The notes: generated from the letters alone by a model not told the origin. DNA of 56,391 nucleotides from Thermodesulfobacteriota bacterium (GCA_024274915.1 JAJSAC010000050.1:1-56391); one strand, 5' to 3'. Positions 40,422-49,775 are shown, counted from the first letter of the stretch. Made by a program: numbers and translations.

Positions 40422-41388
40422 GGACAAGATCCTTGGGGTGGCTCGTAGGGTTATAGCCATAGAAGGGGAGGCCGTCCAAGCCCTCTTGGATCGTATAGAC
40501 GCCTCTTTCATAGAGGCTGTTAGGATCCTTTACCATTGTAAAGGTCGGGTGGTTGTGACTGGTATGGGCAAGTCTGGGATTATAGGACGCAAGATTTCAG
40601 CCACCATGGCTAGCACGGGTACGCCTTCCATTTTTCTCCACCCAGCTGAAGGGAGTCACGGGGATTTGGGAATGGTGGTGAAGGGGGATGTGATACTGGC
40701 TGTCTCTTATAGTGGGGAAACACCAGAGATTTTGGCCCTGCTCCCGGTGATAAAGAGATTAGCCCTTCCCCTCATCTCTTTAACGGGGAAACTTACCTCT
40801 ACCTTGGCCCGAAAGAGCGACGTTGCTTTAGATGTGTCCGTAGCTAAGGAGGCTTCCTTCCTTGAAATGGCTCCTACAGCCAGCACTACAGCAACTCTTG
40901 CCATGGGAGACGCTCTGGCTGTGGCCCTTTTAGAGATGAGAGGTTTCTCTGAGGAGGATTTTGCCCTCCTTCATCCAGGGGGGATCATAGGTAAAAAACT
41001 CCTCCTGAGGGTGGAGGATCTCATGCACACGGGAGAGGAGTTGCCCATGGTTTCCGTACGTACCTCAATGAAGGACGTAATCCTGGAAATTTCTTCCAAA
41101 AGGCTGGGTATCACTACCGTGGTGGACGATGGGGGAGAACTCCGGGGTGTCATTACTGACGGGGACCTAAGGAGAATTCTAGAGAGGCATGGCAAATCCT
41201 TCTTCGAGCTGAGGGCCGGAGAAGTGATGACCAAGAATCCCAAAACCATTGACGGAGATGCCCTGGCGGCTAAGGCATTGCAAAGAATGGAGTTATACTC
41301 CATAACCGCTTTGGTGGTTCCTGATAAATCTGGCAAACCTCAGGGAATCATCCATCTCCATGATCTTTTGAAGGCGGGCATAGTTTAA
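40414..41388 (+). CDS. kdsD: arabinose-5-phosphate isomerase
   Basis: This is a 324-residue KpsF/GutQ-type isomerase that converts ribulose-5-phosphate to arabinose-5-phosphate, the KdsA substrate. An N-terminal SIS domain (VVVTGMGKSGIIGRKISAT, LAVSYSGETPEI, MAPTASTTATLAMGDALA) is followed by two CBS domains (VEDLMHTGEELP, AGEVMTKNPKTI). It completes a kdsB-pyrG-kdsA-kdsD unit supplying CMP-KDO; only KdsC phosphatase is missing. Confidence 0.95.
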
Positions 41389-41565
41389 AACGAAAGCTCA
41401 CACCAGTTCTACAGAGTTTATTCTACTTTTTTGGCTTTTCTGTTCCTTTCGTATTGGCAAAAAGCCCCTATTTCTAGGTATAAACACCTATTGATTTGAA
41501 TTTTCTGTTGACCATTGATAAAAACCAGGTTTTATACTTAAACTTGTATTAACCCTAGGGGAAGG

Positions 41566-41673
41566 ATGCTCGATTTTGGCAAGCCCGGTTTTAAGACACT
41601 ATTTCCCCGAGAAAGGAGGTGGGAACATGATGGTAAGAGGACCACCCTTTTAGCAGATGTAATGAGTAAGTGA
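41566..41673 (+). CDS. possible 35-residue small protein in leader
   Basis: The ATG at 41566 has AGGGG about five bases upstream and is followed by 34 more sense codons to TGA. The product starts MLDFGKPGFKTLF and continues with a charged middle (PRERRWEHDGKR) and TTLLADVMSK. Its composition looks protein-like, but I know no homologue. It contains the 8-codon ORF at 41627 in another frame, so only one of the two may be real, or one may control the other. Confidence 0.35.
   Translation: MLDFGKPGFKTLFPRERRWEHDGKRTTLLADVMSK
41627..41653 (+). CDS. 8-codon leader ORF (MMVRGPPF)
   Basis: ATG ATG at 41627 follows the best ribosome binding site in the region (AAGGAGG, 41613-41619, seven bases away). 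It encodes MMVRGPPF then TAG. The Pro-Pro pair is a ribosome-slowing motif. GGTGG in the Shine-Dalgarno region can pair with CCACC at 41642-41646 inside the ORF. This looks like a regulatory leader peptide ahead of the PilZ-methyltransferase gene, but it is inferred from layout alone. Confidence 0.4.
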   Translation: MMVRGPPF

Positions 41674-41752
41674 GGCAATTCAATGTTAGGAAGGTAGGGA
41701 ACCGATTAAAAATTGTAGCTTTAAAAACAAAGATTTTTGAGGGAGGTAAGCA

Positions 41753-43159
41753 ATGGCTAGATTAGATGTAAGGCATGAAGTCAACATCCCTGTGGTGGTC
41801 AATTCTAGTGAAAGCGAAGTGAGAAGGTTTGATATAACTGCCAAGAACCTAGATCTGATAGGAATAACTCTGCAGGGAAGTGTTCCTCTGGCTGAAGATT
41901 CTTTTGTAAAAGTTAAGGTTAAGCTCCTAGATGAGGTGGTGGAATTGAAGGGTAGGATTGCCAGAAAGGAAAACGGGAGTCTGTACGTGAAGTTTGTGGA
42001 TCTGGATGATCGAAGTAGGGCACATCTCTGGAAGTTTATAAGGAGCGAACAGATAAGTATAGATAGATGCCCATTCTGTGACGGGGAGGTATTTCCAGGT
42101 CAAGAAGTGTGCGGCGAATGTGGTATGTATGTCGATGTCCACAAGGAAAGGTTCATAGAAGAATTTGAAGCTAAGAGGGTATCCGTTTTAGTTGGAAGGA
42201 TAGACGAGGTCACGGAAGAATTCAACAGGGCTATGGAAGACGCTGAACTAAGGCTGTATAAGAAGGAGGATGAGTTAGAACTTCTCAAAGACCTAAGATC
42301 TGTGATAAAGAGAGTGTGTGATATTTGTAGAGATCTGGAGGAAGCAGTTGGTTTAAGAAGCGATTTTGTTAAGAACAGAAGAAGGGTTTTTCAAGAAAGA
42401 ACAGATCGCTTCTTCTCCAAAAGCTATTTTGGCAGCCATGCGAGGGTATGGCCTAAGGGCTATCCCGGAGACTATGAGATACTGGAAAACACCTATAGGA
42501 ATATCCCCCTCTCTACCGGGATAGGGTACATCTTGGACATGTACTACCTTTCAACTACCTTGGCCAACGCTGTTAGGGGAAGACTTGCCACCCTTAGGGA
42601 GCTGTTGAGGTTAGAGCTGGAGAGTAGAAGAGAGCCTAGGGTTTTGGATATAGCGTGCGGTTCTTCTAGGGAATTGTTTGAGCTCGCTCCAGAAATAGGA
42701 AAGTCTGGTGCCAGAATCACTTGCATAGACTTCGACTCGGAGGCTCTTGACTATTCTCTAGGTAGACTGTCCTATACTAACGTGGTGGATCAAATTGATT
42801 TCAGGAAGTATAATGCCCTCAAGATGATAAGCCACTCTAGAAACTTGAGCGAGTTTGGTTCTCAAGATGTGATATACAGCACGGGTCTGTTCGACTATTT
42901 GGGTAACGACATTTTGGTGAAGATGATCAACGCTCTCTACAATTTGCTTAATCCTGGAGGTAAGCTCATCGTTTCCTTTAAAGATTGCAATAGATACAGA
43001 ACTCAGGTGTATCATTGGCTTGTCAACTGGGATGGTTTTTTGCAGAGGACAGGTGAAGAAATACACAGAGTGATAAGGCAGGCAGGTATACCTCAGGACA
43101 GCTTCTCGATTGTGAGGGAAAGCACCGGGGTGATAGTGTTCTATGTGATAAGCAAATGA
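41753..43159 (+). CDS. PilZ / zinc-ribbon / SAM methyltransferase protein, PhcB-like
   Basis: This 468-residue protein has three parts. Residues 1-100 are PilZ-like: RLDVR (3-7) matches the RxxxR c-di-GMP motif, and NLDLIG (32-37) sits where (D/N)xSxxG is expected, with Asp for Ser. Residues 106-123 are a zinc ribbon (C106, C109, C120, C123). Residues 140-215 are helical. The C-terminal part carries KGYPGDYE (235-242) and class I methyltransferase motif I VLDIACGSS (297-305). GYPGDY plus this arrangement is that of the PhcB-like family annotated as extracellular factor (3-hydroxypalmitic acid methyl ester) synthases. It may therefore methylate a fatty-acid-type signal under c-di-GMP control (inference). 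The RBS is GGGAGG. Codon use is A/T-richer than its neighbours. Confidence 0.75.
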   Translation: MARLDVRHEVNIPVVVNSSESEVRRFDITAKNLDLIGITLQGSVPLAEDSFVKVKVKLLDEVVELKGRIARKENGSLYVKFVDLDDRSRAHLWKFIRSEQISIDRCPFCDGEVFPGQEVCGECGMYVDVHKERFIEEFEAKRVSVLVGRIDEVTEEFNRAMEDAELRLYKKEDELELLKDLRSVIKRVCDICRDLEEAVGLRSDFVKNRRRVFQERTDRFFSKSYFGSHARVWPKGYPGDYEILENTYRNIPLSTGIGYILDMYYLSTTLANAVRGRLATLRELLRLELESRREPRVLDIACGSSRELFELAPEIGKSGARITCIDFDSEALDYSLGRLSYTNVVDQIDFRKYNALKMISHSRNLSEFGSQDVIYSTGLFDYLGNDILVKMINALYNLLNPGGKLIVSFKDCNRYRTQVYHWLVNWDGFLQRTGEEIHRVIRQAGIPQDSFSIVRESTGVIVFYVISK

Positions 43160-43192
43160 ATGCATAATGGGGTTCTACACAGCGCTGGCTTT

Positions 43193-43218
43193 GGCCGGTG
43201 CCCTATAGGGTATCGGCC
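43193..43218 (+). terminator. long hairpin between methyltransferase and kinase genes
   Basis: GGCCGGTGCCCTAT and AGGGTATCGGCC fold into a nearly continuous stem of about 12 bp with two G-T pairs and a 2-4-base tip, followed by TTCTCTTCTTT. It probably ends the methyltransferase transcript, since the kinase gene has a promoter just downstream. Confidence 0.6.
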
Positions 43219-43243
43219 TTCTCTTCTTTATGGCCTTTGTTTC

Positions 43244-43272
43244 TTGACATAAGCTGTCGTTTGATTTACTAC
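43244..43272 (+). promoter_or_regulatory. promoter of hybrid kinase gene
   Basis: TTGACA (43244-43249) is followed after 17 bases by TACTAC (43267-43272), the same -10 variant as the murG promoter. It is about 35 bases before the TTG start of the kinase gene. Confidence 0.5.
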
Positions 43273-43307
43273 TCGATAAGTATTACCTATGAGGGAGTAG
43301 GTGGCGG

Positions 43308-45422
43308 TTGTCTAAAAAAGAGTTCATAGAAAGTGAAATAGTTAAACTTAGAAAACAATGGATAAACATTGCGATAATTCTTGCTATATTTGTTTATTTG
43401 TTTCTTTCCCTCCTTGACCGCATCATTGCCCCTAGTGATGTAGGATACTTGCTTGCAGTGAGAGTCTCAATATCAAGTATCCTTGCACTGTTACTTCTCT
43501 TGAATATGAAGACTGACAAGAGGATCCAATACTTCATAGTTATTGCAGGATCTGCGTTGTGCGCAACTGCAGTAGAAGCCATGATAATGAAGCTAGGAGG
43601 ACACACATCTGCTTATTATGCTGGTTTAGGTTTGTTCGCTATAGGTGTTTTAGGCTTTATACCTTTAGGTTTATCTGTAGCTTTGTTAATAGTTTTTATT
43701 GTATATGCTATATACCTTGTGCCTATATTTCTCTATGATCACATCGTGAATTGGGGCATCTTCCTTAGTAATAACGCTTTCCTTATTTCTACTTTCATCG
43801 TAGCCCTTGTATGGAGATATCTCAACCAAAAGAGATTGATAGGAGAGCTCAGCTTACAGTACGATCTCAACCAGGAAAGAGAAAAGTTAAGGCAATATTC
43901 CGATGAGCTAGAGAAACTGGTGGAACAGCGGACTAGAGAGCTCAATAAATCTGAAAGAATGCTTAGGTCTATGTTCGATTATGCCAATGACGGAATATTG
44001 ATAATGGATTCTGAAGGAAAGATAGTAGATGTCAACAAAAGGGCTTGTGAAATTTACGGATTTACCAAAGAGGCTTTGGTAGGGACCAGCATTCATCTCC
44101 TGGAAGCCAAGGGGGATAGGACGTTGTGGGGGGAGCGCTTTAAGCGCCTTTTAAAGGGAGAATCTCTCCTTTTCGAAACAACCCATTACAGAAAAGATGG
44201 CTCCAGTGTGATCTTGGAGGTGAGTGCTAATGCCGTGGAGATAGAGGAAGGTGTGCTTATTCAGGCATTTATAAGAGATATCACAGAGAAGAAAAAGATC
44301 CAGGAGCAGCTCCTCCACTCTCAAAAGATGGAGTCTGTTGTGGTGATGGCGGGAGGATTGGCTCATGATTTTAATAACATGCTGTCCATCATCCTTGGTT
44401 ATACGGAGCTGGCGCTCACTGATGAGGATTTGGGGCTAGAGACTAGGCAAAAACTGGCTAGGGTAGAAAAGTCCGCTAGATCTGCTTCTCAGTTGGTTAG
44501 AAAGCTTTTGAGGTTCTCAAGAAAGGACAAAAGAGGCGAACTTCGGCCCTTCAATTTAAACCACGTTATCCAAGAGACCTTGGATCTGGTGGGCAGGAAT
44601 TTACCTGCCAACATAGAAGTAAAAACTGCTCTCTGCGAAGAAGTTCCCATCGTTGAAGGGGACATAAGCGACATTGAGCAAGTTATAATAAACCTTGTGT
44701 TAAATGCCAAGGATGCCATGCCCAATGGAGGACAGATTGTTGTCAAAACAGAGATCGGCGAGCTTCCTCTCGAGATCATTGAGGTGGAAAAGCTGAAGAA
44801 AGGGAAATATGTCCACTTAAGTGTTTCGGATACAGGTACAGGCATTCCCCCTGAGATCATTTCCCGTATTTTTGAGCCCTTTTTTACCACCAAGGAAAAG
44901 GGAGTGGGAACGGGTCTGGGGTTGGCCATGGTTTACGGCATCGTGAAGGACCACTTTGGGCACATCACCGTTGAGAGTGACCAAGGGAAAGGAGCCACTT
45001 TTCATGTCTATTTACCCTTGATTACTGAGGTTTCTCCTTCCAGTCTGGACGACCTTTCGGAGAGGAGGAGTGGTGGAGAAAACATCCTGGTAGTGGATGA
45101 TGATCCACTGGCTCTGGAGCTTATAAAGGAGGTGCTTCAGGGTAGGGGATACAATGTGATAGCCACTGATAAGCCTCTTCTTGGGGTGAAGCTTTTTAAA
45201 AGCAATTTGAGAAAGATAGACTTGGTGATCACGGATCTTGCCATGCCCTTCATGGACGGGGAGAAGCTTTTGAAGACCATAAAAGAGATGGAGCCAGGGG
45301 CTAAGTTTCTGGTGATCAGTGGATTTTTGGAAGAGTACAAAAGTTTGGAGGCTGATGGGATCTTGAGGAAACCCTTTGATCCAATAGATCTCCTAAGCAT
45401 GGTCAGGGAGATCTTAGATTGA
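43308..45422 (+). CDS. multi-spanning hybrid histidine kinase
   Basis: This 704-residue sensor has domains in order. About six membrane helices span residues 17-170 with short loops and no large periplasmic domain. A coiled coil covers 180-215. A PAS domain lies at about 218-325 ([21 protein letters not shown]). The HisKA phosphoacceptor is His353 ([11 protein letters not shown]), in the HDFNN subtype. The HATPase domain shows [20 protein letters not shown] and [11 protein letters not shown]-terminal receiver has VVDDDP and phosphoacceptor Asp in ITDLAMP. The helical sensor without an external domain suits a lipophilic or membrane-borne signal, as in PhcS/LqsS/CqsS-type quorum sensors. The preceding PhcB-like gene would be a natural ligand source (inference). 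The start is TTG 43308. Confidence 0.88.
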   Translation: MSKKEFIESEIVKLRKQWINIAIILAIFVYLFLSLLDRIIAPSDVGYLLAVRVSISSILALLLLLNMKTDKRIQYFIVIAGSALCATAVEAMIMKLGGHTSAYYAGLGLFAIGVLGFIPLGLSVALLIVFIVYAIYLVPIFLYDHIVNWGIFLSNNAFLISTFIVALVWRYLNQKRLIGELSLQYDLNQEREKLRQYSDELEKLVEQRTRELNKSERMLRSMFDYANDGILIMDSEGKIVDVNKRACEIYGFTKEALVGTSIHLLEAKGDRTLWGERFKRLLKGESLLFETTHYRKDGSSVILEVSANAVEIEEGVLIQAFIRDITEKKKIQEQLLHSQKMESVVVMAGGLAHDFNNMLSIILGYTELALTDEDLGLETRQKLARVEKSARSASQLVRKLLRFSRKDKRGELRPFNLNHVIQETLDLVGRNLPANIEVKTALCEEVPIVEGDISDIEQVIINLVLNAKDAMPNGGQIVVKTEIGELPLEIIEVEKLKKGKYVHLSVSDTGTGIPPEIISRIFEPFFTTKEKGVGTGLGLAMVYGIVKDHFGHITVESDQGKGATFHVYLPLITEVSPSSLDDLSERRSGGENILVVDDDPLALELIKEVLQGRGYNVIATDKPLLGVKLFKSNLRKIDLVITDLAMPFMDGEKLLKTIKEMEPGAKFLVISGFLEEYKSLEADGILRKPFDPIDLLSMVREILD

Positions 45423-45437
45423 GGTGAGGTAGTTTCT

Positions 45438-47606
45438 CTACTTGATTACGGCTACCTCTATCCCTCTCTTTTTCCGGAGTAAGTTGACCACCACGTCACC
45501 ATGGTATCTTCTTAGTGAAAGATCTACTGATGTCTCTTCCACGGCTAGGCCTTTGATGTGGACCTCTTCAAGGAAAGGGGGAAGGATAGGGTGGCGCAGG
45601 AGAATCTGGTTTTCTTTGAAGGTGATCCCTAGGCAGGCTTGCAAGAGCATGAATATCGCGCCTGCTGCCCACGCTTGGGGGTTACAGGCTACTGGATAGG
45701 GGGTTGGGCCTTCCTTTGCCCTTTTGGGGAAACCACAAAAGAGCTCTGGTAGGCGATTAAAGGGGCAGAAAATACTGGCTTCGAAGAGGCCCCTGAGGAT
45801 TTTTAAAAGAGCTTCTTTGAAACCGTATTGGCTCAACCCCAAGGCTATGATGGCATTGTCGTGGGGCCAGACAGAACCGTTGTGGTAGGACAAGGGGTTG
45901 TAAAGGGCCTCAGTGGAGGCCAAGGTCCTGATACCCCATCCTGTAAAAAGGGTTTTGCTGAAGAGGGTTTCCACTAGGCTTTTGGCATGCTTCTCCGAGG
46001 CTATTCCAGAAAAAAGGGTGTGCCCTGCATTGGATGTTCTCACTCTGCAAGGCCTCTTTTCACCATCAAGGGCCAGGACATAGCAACCCAGATCTTGATC
46101 CCAAAAGGCTTTGAGGAACTCTTCTGCTAGTGTCCTTGCCTCTTTTTCCAGTCTTTGGGCTTTCTCTCCCATTCCTAAGGCCCTAGTCAGGTGAGCTGCG
46201 TGGAGCTTGGCTTGGTAGACATAACCCTGAACCTCCACCAGAGCTATGGGGGGGAGGGCAGGGGAACCGTCGCTGTGCATGACGCTATCGTAGGAATCTT
46301 TCCATCCTTTGTTTATAAGCCCGTTAGGGGAGGGTCTATATTCTACGAAGCCGTCTTTGTCTCGGTCTCCATAATGGTCAATCCACTGGAGGGCCAGTTC
46401 TATGTGGGGCCAGAGGTTGCTGATGAACTCCAGGTCTCTGATCCTCTGATAGTAGGCTCCGGCTAGTGTTATAAAAAGAGGGGTGGCATCCACGCTCCCG
46501 TAATACCTGCCAAAAGGGATTTCCCCTGTAGCTGCCATCTCTCCAAGGCGTATCTCGTGGACGATCTTTCCAGGCTCAGCATCTTCATCGGGATTTTCCT
46601 CTCGGGCCTGGGTAGTGGCCAAGTAGTTCAGCACCCCTCTGGCAATGTAGGGGTTGATCCAGAGACACTCTAGTGCAGTGATGATTCCATCTCTGCCAAA
46701 AACAGTGCTGAACCAAGGAATGCCTGCATAGGGGTAGAGCCCATGGGGGGTTTGGGTGAGCATCATGAAAATATCGCTGTATGAGCGGTCCAACCACGCA
46801 TTGAACTCTTCGTTGGAAGTGGTAATAAGGCAGGTGTCTCTTCTGAGTGCTTTAAGGGATTGCCTTAATTTTGAGAGGGCATTTTTGAAAGAGGTGGACG
46901 GGGTTGTTTCTAACTGGTTTTCTTCATCCTTGCACATCACGCCGATAAAGAGAGTTGTCTTTTCTCTGGGCTTAAGATGGACGTGGAAAATGGCGTAGTT
47001 AGGGCCTAACTCCATGGGTTGGGGCGTGAAGGATAGAATGGTCTCTCGGAGCACTCCGTCTAATCCCAAGTATCTCAGGGCCACTTGGTCTCCGCTCACA
47101 ATCTCCTGAAGGGTCTTTCCCCTCTTCTTTCTTGCGGTTCCTCTCACTTCAAAAATGTCTGCGAAGTCTCCCTCGAAAAGGATGGAGAAAGGTAGATGAA
47201 TCTCCTGGACAGAATAGTTTTCGATCACTATCTCTTCGTAGTGTCCTCTTTGGAAGAGGAGTTTGCTTCGGCGGATATGGAGGACGCCTCTTGGTAGGAA
47301 TAGCTCTTTTCCCAAGAAGATATCGGGATTGGTCATATCCACGGTGAGCAAGAGGTTGTCTCCTCTGACAGCTGAGCTGAGGAGAAAGGGACGAGTGTCG
47401 CATAGGACAAACTCTAAGCGGGAGAGGAAACGGGTTCCTTGGTGATAAAACCCTTCCTCTCCCAATCCCTCTTGTACAATATCACCGTAGCGGTTGAAGA
47501 CGGCGAAAGAATCCCCGTGCTTGAGGACCAAATAGTCCTCAAGGGACCGGGGTGTTGTGGCCAGTATGTAATATCTATAGGGGTGTAGTACGCACTCTCT
47601 GAGCAT
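45438..47606 (-). CDS. amylo-alpha-1,6-glucosidase / glycogen-debranching-type protein
   Basis: This is a 722-residue protein with an N-terminal debranching-enzyme beta domain (YLVLKHGDSFAVFNRYGDI, GLYHQGTR-like GFYHQGTRFLS) and a C-terminal (alpha/alpha)6 barrel. The barrel shows PYAGIPWFSTVFGRDGIITAL, EIRLGEMA, YYGSVDATPLFI, GWKDSYDSVMH and NPQAWAAGAIF. It is the bacterial amylo-alpha-1,6-glucosidase-like type found in GT4-linked pairs, acting on glycogen-like or storage and trehalose-type glucans. The start overlaps the glycosyltransferase stop (TAATG). Confidence 0.88.
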   Translation of the reverse strand: MLRECVLHPYRYYILATTPRSLEDYLVLKHGDSFAVFNRYGDIVQEGLGEEGFYHQGTRFLSRLEFVLCDTRPFLLSSAVRGDNLLLTVDMTNPDIFLGKELFLPRGVLHIRRSKLLFQRGHYEEIVIENYSVQEIHLPFSILFEGDFADIFEVRGTARKKRGKTLQEIVSGDQVALRYLGLDGVLRETILSFTPQPMELGPNYAIFHVHLKPREKTTLFIGVMCKDEENQLETTPSTSFKNALSKLRQSLKALRRDTCLITTSNEEFNAWLDRSYSDIFMMLTQTPHGLYPYAGIPWFSTVFGRDGIITALECLWINPYIARGVLNYLATTQAREENPDEDAEPGKIVHEIRLGEMAATGEIPFGRYYGSVDATPLFITLAGAYYQRIRDLEFISNLWPHIELALQWIDHYGDRDKDGFVEYRPSPNGLINKGWKDSYDSVMHSDGSPALPPIALVEVQGYVYQAKLHAAHLTRALGMGEKAQRLEKEARTLAEEFLKAFWDQDLGCYVLALDGEKRPCRVRTSNAGHTLFSGIASEKHAKSLVETLFSKTLFTGWGIRTLASTEALYNPLSYHNGSVWPHDNAIIALGLSQYGFKEALLKILRGLFEASIFCPFNRLPELFCGFPKRAKEGPTPYPVACNPQAWAAGAIFMLLQACLGITFKENQILLRHPILPPFLEEVHIKGLAVEETSVDLSLRRYHGDVVVNLLRKKRGIEVAVIK

Positions 47607-48658
47607 TATACCGCCTTAAGAAGTGGTTTCTCTCTTCCTCCTGTCAGCTTCTCGTAGATTTTGAGATAGTCCTTGGCCATTCTGGAGACCGTGAAACGGT
47701 TCTCAAAGGCCCTTCGGCAACTGGCACGATCGATTTTCTCCACTTTTTCCACCGCTTCTGCGGCTTGGTTCATGCTTTCTACTATAAAACCTGTTACTCC
47801 CGAATCAATAATTTCCGGCACTGAGCCATTTCTCCAAGCCACAACGGGGGTGCCGCAAGCCATGGCTTCTATCATCACAAGCCCGAAAGGTTCAGGCCAG
47901 TCAATGGGGAAGAGAAGGGCATGGGCTTCACCCAAGAACTTGTTCTTCTCTTTCTCCCCGATTTCACCGATAAATTCTACCCAAGGGCTTTGCAGCAGGG
48001 GTTTTATCACATCTTCGAAGTAGTCTTTGTCGGCTCTGTCTACCTTGGCAGCTATGAGGAGTTTCATCCCCACCATTTCAGCGATTTTTATGGCTCGGTC
48101 GGGTCTCTTTTCGGGGGATATTCTGCCCAGGAAAGCCAGGTACTTGCCGGGTTTTGGGTGAAAACTATAAAGGCCTTCAGGCAGGCCGTGATAAACGTTC
48201 CCTACCCAGTTGAGCCATGGGAGCGGTCTTCTTTGGGCGTAGGATATGGAAACTACGGGCATATCCCTGAACTCTCGATAAAGGGCCTTATGGTCTTCTA
48301 TGTCCAGCCTTCCATGAAGGGTGGTTATATGGGGAGTGGGGCATCTTCTGAAAAGGGGGTAGTGGATGTAATCGATGTTGAAGTGGATGATGTCAAAGCT
48401 GTGGGCTTTCTTGAAGACTTTTTCCACCATGAGTACATGGTGAGCTGAAGGATCTTTGCAACAGGAAGATAGCCTGAAGGCTTCTGAACAGAGAGGGATG
48501 AGCTTTGCTTGGGTCTTGGAGTCTCCACTGGCGAAGAGGGTAACGTCGTGGTCTCGCTTCACCAGCTCTTCAGTCAAGTAAGATACAACCCTTTCAGTAC
48601 CTCCATAAAGCTTGGGTGGGACGCTCTCGTAGAGAGGGGAAACCATAGCAATTCTCAT
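47606..48658 (-). CDS. GT4-family glycosyltransferase
   Basis: This is a 350-residue GT-B retaining glycosyltransferase of family 4. MRIAMVSPLYESVPPKLYGG, GGTERVVSYLTEEL, FLGRISPEKRPDRAI and the donor-site E-x7-E region (PEPFGLVMIEAMACGTPVV) are visible. The linked debranching-type gene suggests handling of a glucan or a glucosylated solute. The acceptor is unknown. It has a good AGGAGG RBS. An A/T-rich inverted repeat lies about 30-50 bases upstream. Confidence 0.9.
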   Translation of the reverse strand: MRIAMVSPLYESVPPKLYGGTERVVSYLTEELVKRDHDVTLFASGDSKTQAKLIPLCSEAFRLSSCCKDPSAHHVLMVEKVFKKAHSFDIIHFNIDYIHYPLFRRCPTPHITTLHGRLDIEDHKALYREFRDMPVVSISYAQRRPLPWLNWVGNVYHGLPEGLYSFHPKPGKYLAFLGRISPEKRPDRAIKIAEMVGMKLLIAAKVDRADKDYFEDVIKPLLQSPWVEFIGEIGEKEKNKFLGEAHALLFPIDWPEPFGLVMIEAMACGTPVVAWRNGSVPEIIDSGVTGFIVESMNQAAEAVEKVEKIDRASCRRAFENRFTVSRMAKDYLKIYEKLTGGREKPLLKAV

Positions 48659-48688
48659 GGCCTGCCCTCCTTTTAACTGGTTTTTTTG

Positions 48689-48707
48689 ATTTATTCCAAC
48701 AATAAAT
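48689..48707. repeat. A/T-rich inverted repeat upstream of GT4 gene
   Basis: ATTTATT (48689-48695), five bases, then AATAAAT (48701-48707) form a perfect seven-base inverted repeat in the promoter region of the glycosyltransferase gene. It could be an operator; no regulator is assigned. Confidence 0.35.
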
Positions 48708-48818
48708 TCTGGGTCCGTCCATGGGAAATGGCAAGGGGGGATAAGGCCTATTTTTTACTGCAGTTTCCTGGTGCTTAGGTCTTGATGTAGTTCGCTGTGG
48801 CTTTACATTTTTTGCTTG

Positions 48819-49556
48819 TTATGCGCTTACCTTTGTTCTGTTGAGTGCGTTTATAGCTTGATCTATGGAGGTTAGTTTTATGAGCTCTATGGCTTTTTTC
48901 TGTATTCTCTTGTATGACTTATATACTTCTAGGGATGGCTGTGGATTACCGTAAATGCGCCAGCCTTTTATGGCTGTGGGCTTGACCTGTTGCTGTTCCA
49001 TGTACCCCAGGACGTCCTTGAGAGGAATACCCAGTATGATGCCAGATTCGGGTGGAATGGAGTTGATAAGTTTACATCTTTCTCTTAGGGCCTTTAGAAA
49101 ATTGCTTATAGAATCAGTTGGGTATCCTATTCTATTGAAAAATCTTTTAACGTCCTCTCGCTCTAGGAGCCTTTTCAGGGATTCTGGGTTGTAGAACAAG
49201 ATTAACTCTCTGTTTTCTCCTTTGATTAGCGATATATATCTTAGGGGATATAAGCGCTGCATGATATTGTGCTTGCTATTTTCCCATGTGATTAGGCTTA
49301 GTCTTCCTTCTCTCTGTTCACTTGTGATACTAATAGTTGACGCCGGTTTTACTCCAGCTAGAGTCGGAGCTAAGAGGTATATAAGCTTCAATAGGGTGGT
49401 ATCTGTCTTATGGGTCAGTTGTGTTTTTTGGGTTTTTCCCCCTTTCTTTTTGCTCCAGATATACCACCCCTCATTTTCTAGTACCATCCAGGTGTCGGCG
49501 TCTATTTTTATTACGTCTCGGGCTCTTTTGTGCTGCATTAATTTTTTGAGGTTCAT
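48819..49556 (-). CDS. DUF3793 family protein
   Basis: This 245-residue protein matches the DUF3793 pattern: LLAPTLAGVKPASTISI, LILFYNPESLKRLL, RIGYPTDSISNFLKAL, a central SGIILGIPLKDVLGYM, then GWRIYGNPQPSLEVYKSYKR. The function is unknown. The first 45 residues (MNLKKLMQH..., DTWMVLENEGWYIW) are an extra N-terminal piece also seen in the decayed paralogue at 51235. The start MNLKK at 49556 is chosen to match that copy; upstream GTG codons at 49565 and 49568 are possible. It is last in the minus-strand island with HD-GYP and DUF2325 genes. Confidence 0.75.
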   Translation of the reverse strand: MNLKKLMQHKRARDVIKIDADTWMVLENEGWYIWSKKKGGKTQKTQLTHKTDTTLLKLIYLLAPTLAGVKPASTISITSEQREGRLSLITWENSKHNIMQRLYPLRYISLIKGENRELILFYNPESLKRLLEREDVKRFFNRIGYPTDSISNFLKALRERCKLINSIPPESGIILGIPLKDVLGYMEQQQVKPTAIKGWRIYGNPQPSLEVYKSYKRIQKKAIELIKLTSIDQAINALNRTKVSA

Positions 49557-49595
49557 CTCCTTCACCACCTGGTCTTTGTATCTAAATTTATTCTT

Positions 49596-49775
49596 CTAGA
49601 AGCAAAGTGCAAGGTACAGGTTCGCAGCTTCCTTATAGTCTTTCAAGCTGAGAAAGTCCTCTTTCTGTATACATATGCTTGCTACCTTTGTGTGGTTTGG
49701 ATCTGTGATAATAGGCACATCTGTTTCGCGCATTTTGGAGATAAGATTTTGGTATTTTTTCTGTGTTGATTTTTT
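49596..49775 (-). other. protein-like -1 frame extension of the HD-GYP gene
   Basis: Downstream of two A_AAA_AAT heptamers (minus strand; plus-strand positions 49769-49775 and 49754-49760) the -1 frame stays open to a TAG at 49596-49598. It encodes about 55 residues including NLISKMRETDVPIITDPN, TKVASICIQKEDF and LKDYKEAANLYLALCF. The zero frame instead ends in a low-complexity tail at 49682. The -1 segment has VPII...Y spacing like the C-terminal domain of FlhB/EscU-type export switch proteins, a tentative resemblance. It is either a frameshifted remnant or a programmed-frameshift product. Confidence 0.45.

Larger units (their letters stand above)
41389..41752 (+). promoter_or_regulatory. 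364-base leader/intergenic region before PilZ-methyltransferase gene
   Basis: This is the longest gene-free stretch in the window. It holds a promoter-like TTGACC (41508-41513) and TATACT (41533-41538) with a long 19-base spacer. Two overlapping small ORFs with good ribosome binding sites follow (41566-41673 and 41627-41653). About 80 A/T-rich bases without other features lead to the next gene. Upstream are inverted repeats TAGGT-N6-ACCTA near 41476 and GGCTTTT/AAAAGCC near 41432-41467; neither has a good T tract. The leader is long enough for post-transcriptional control, but no known riboswitch is recognised. Confidence 0.4.

Noticed and set aside
41389-41470. ACGAAAG/CTTTCGT and GGCTTTT/AAAAGCC repeats as a kds operon terminator
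   Set aside because: The arms are short, the loops long and no T tract follows, so termination cannot be supported.
43157-43218. TGA at the end of the PilZ-methyltransferase read as selenocysteine
   Set aside because: The methyltransferase domain is complete, the downstream frame is not protein-like, and the hairpin there begins about 35 bases later and is better explained as a terminator.
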